Below, piece after piece: positions 31,801-32,115 of a stretch of DNA of 32,115 nt. Location of the stretch: contig LIUI01000134.1 of NCBI GenBank assembly GCA_001462235.1, positions 19,568 through 51,682 on the forward strand, read 5' to 3'. This DNA comes from Fibrobacteria bacterium GUT307 (lineage in GTDB: Bacteria > Fibrobacterota > Fibrobacteria > Fibrobacterales > Fibrobacteraceae). A program made the position numbers and the translations under genes. Under the pieces are notes generated by a model. That model was not told where the DNA came from. It worked only from the letters and a program-made list of their open reading frames with translations, and ran no database searches. The first letter of the stretch is position 1; every line of letters starts with the position of its first letter.

Positions 31801-32099
31801 ATAACGGAATCCCAACCAACGCAGTATTTAAAGTTGCAGACGGACGCCCCAATGCCATAGATTTAATAGAAGAAGGCCATTTGGCATGGATTGTGAACAC
31901 CCCCGGCAAAGGCGAAAAACCCGCAAGCGACGAAATGAAAATCCGCACCAACTGCCTTATGCACGGCATTCCCGTAACCACCACCCTGCACGGTTTGCAA
32001 CACGCCGTTGAAGGTTTGGAAGCCATAAAAAAACTGCAGGTTATAGATGTGTGCAGCTTGCAGGAATATTCTAGGTACAGCCCCAAGGTGAATGTTTAG
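28815..32099 (+). CDS. carB: Carbamoyl-phosphate synthase large subunit
   Basis: The 1094-residue enzyme makes carbamoyl phosphate from bicarbonate, ATP and ammonia for arginine and pyrimidine synthesis. Two homologous ATP-grasp halves are clear: [20 protein letters not shown] with NPATIMTDP (first), and [20 protein letters not shown] with [12 protein letters not shown] (second). Metal and nucleotide residues lie in [18 protein letters not shown] and [18 protein letters not shown]. The C-terminal part (about 950-1094) is the allosteric MGS-like domain. It is slightly longer than the E. coli enzyme (1073) and complete, ending 16 bases before the window edge. carA is not in the window. Confidence 0.97.
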   Translation: MPKRSDIRKILLIGSGPIVIGQACEFDYSGVQACKSLKAEGYELVLVNSNPATIMTDPDFADRTYIEPLTKAALTEIIRRERPDSLLPTLGGQTALNLAMELAEAGVLEYYGVEMLGANPNVIRKAEDRGLFKEAMKSIGLDMPRSETAHSYEEACRIKESLSTWPLVIRPGFTLGGTGGGIARNEEEFKEICERGLYYSPTKELLIEESIEGWKEYELEIMRDSKDNCVIVCSIENIDPMGVHTGDSITVAPALTLTDREYQKLRDAGIAVMREIGVSTGGSNVQFAINPNDGRLVIIEMNPRVSRSSALASKATGFPIAKIAAKLAVGYTLDEITNDITRQTKASFEPSIDYIVTKVPRFAFEKFMGADDKLGTQMKSVGEAMAIGRTFKQSFQKALRSLETGRAGFGADGKDYIFKDLSEEELERKIGIGSANRIFMVREAIARKWSEDKIYSLTKIDRWFLRQFKELVEYENEIRSAKNLDGLAKDAKLFEQAKEFGFSDRQIANILGEKEEDVRNKRKSILLRPEYHIVDTCAAEFRAFTPYLYSSYSSGAKSNNSEGLNTEEEQGKKKILILGGGPNRIGQGIEFDYCCVHASFALKKAGFETIMLNSNPETVSTDYDTSDKLYFEPLTLEDVLEVYEREKCYGAIVQFGGQTPLNLAEGLKANGVNIIGTSPDDIGVAEDRELFSKMLEKLGISQPPNGLAKNAEEAEAIADKIGYPILMRPSFVLGGRAMVIVYDKSGLREYMAKAMEISEGRAILIDRFLENATEVDVDCLSDGETQVIGGIMEHVELAGVHSGDSACTLPPPTLSKHIQDTIRKHTKAMARELNVCGLMNVQYAIQNETIYVLEVNPRASRTVPFVSKAIGIPLAKIASLCMAGKKLKEIGFTKEFIPSHFSVKEAVFPFARFPGVDIILSPEMKSTGEVMGIDRMASMAYLKSQIASGNKLPEIGNIFLSLRSEDRKDAIPYIKRLVELGFTLYCTRGTSTMLRNNGIPTNAVFKVADGRPNAIDLIEEGHLAWIVNTPGKGEKPASDEMKIRTNCLMHGIPVTTTLHGLQHAVEGLEAIKKLQVIDVCSLQEYSRYSPKVNV

Positions 32100-32115
32100 T
32101 AGGGGCAAGGCGCGC

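Noticed and set aside
1-32115. CRISPR array, integrase with attachment sites, or prophage
   Set aside because: No regularly spaced repeats, cas genes, integrase or phage structural genes were found; tRNA-Pro has no partial duplicate or integrase beside it.

Overview
The window looks like chromosome of a member of the Fibrobacterota (FCB group). The best marker is a lipoprotein with a Fibrobacter succinogenes major paralogous (FISUMP) domain at 622-1293. Supporting signs are a secreted CotH-like protein with a C-terminal sorting-type tail, a fused SecDF, and promoters of the TAnnTTTG type known from the related Bacteroidota. Genes for a flagellar rod protein, a chemoreceptor and a diguanylate cyclase argue for a lineage with motility genes rather than F. 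succinogenes itself, for example a gut Fibromonadales-like bacterium. This placement is inference.

Layout. 1-1967 is accessory: a PD-(D/E)XK transposase/nuclease gene cut by the window edge, a FISUMP lipoprotein, and an internally deleted second transposase copy sharing a 177-bp repeat with the first. 1968-7023 (minus) holds hpf and a CgeB-like glycosyltransferase gene, then nuoJ-nuoK-dxr-mscS with overlapping ends. 7061-11135 holds an outer-membrane protein, tRNA-Pro(GGG), a PTS IIA protein, ksgA with a membrane-protein partner, and a GT-C type membrane protein. 11136-13085 is gyrB. 13139-15415 is an accessory island between gyrB and the phosphonate genes: a two-gene cassette with a palindromic leader, a decayed gene, and a membrane-spanning TIR-domain protein.

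15439-20989 (minus) is a complete 2-aminoethylphosphonate (AEP) operon: binding lipoprotein, ATPase, double-length permease, phosphonoacetaldehyde hydrolase (phnX) and AEP transaminase (phnW). The transporter imports AEP, PhnW converts it to phosphonoacetaldehyde, and PhnX releases phosphate and acetaldehyde. Upstream lie four direct repeats at exactly 11-bp spacing, ending 10 bp before a candidate -10 box, which is the geometry of a Pho box. AEP is abundant in ciliate membranes, so this would suit a gut bacterium living with protozoa.

21073-28771 (minus) holds an isolated flgB, secDF, a chemoreceptor-like protein lacking its hairpin tip, HAMP and second membrane segment, its overlapping diguanylate cyclase partner, and a CotH-like secreted protein. 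carB fills 28815-32099 on the plus strand.

The most general signal is regulatory: many genes carry a T-rich tract and a TATATT-like box only 6-14 bases before the start codon, so their mRNAs are probably leaderless or nearly so. Three divergent pairs share one compact promoter made of two such boxes back to back.
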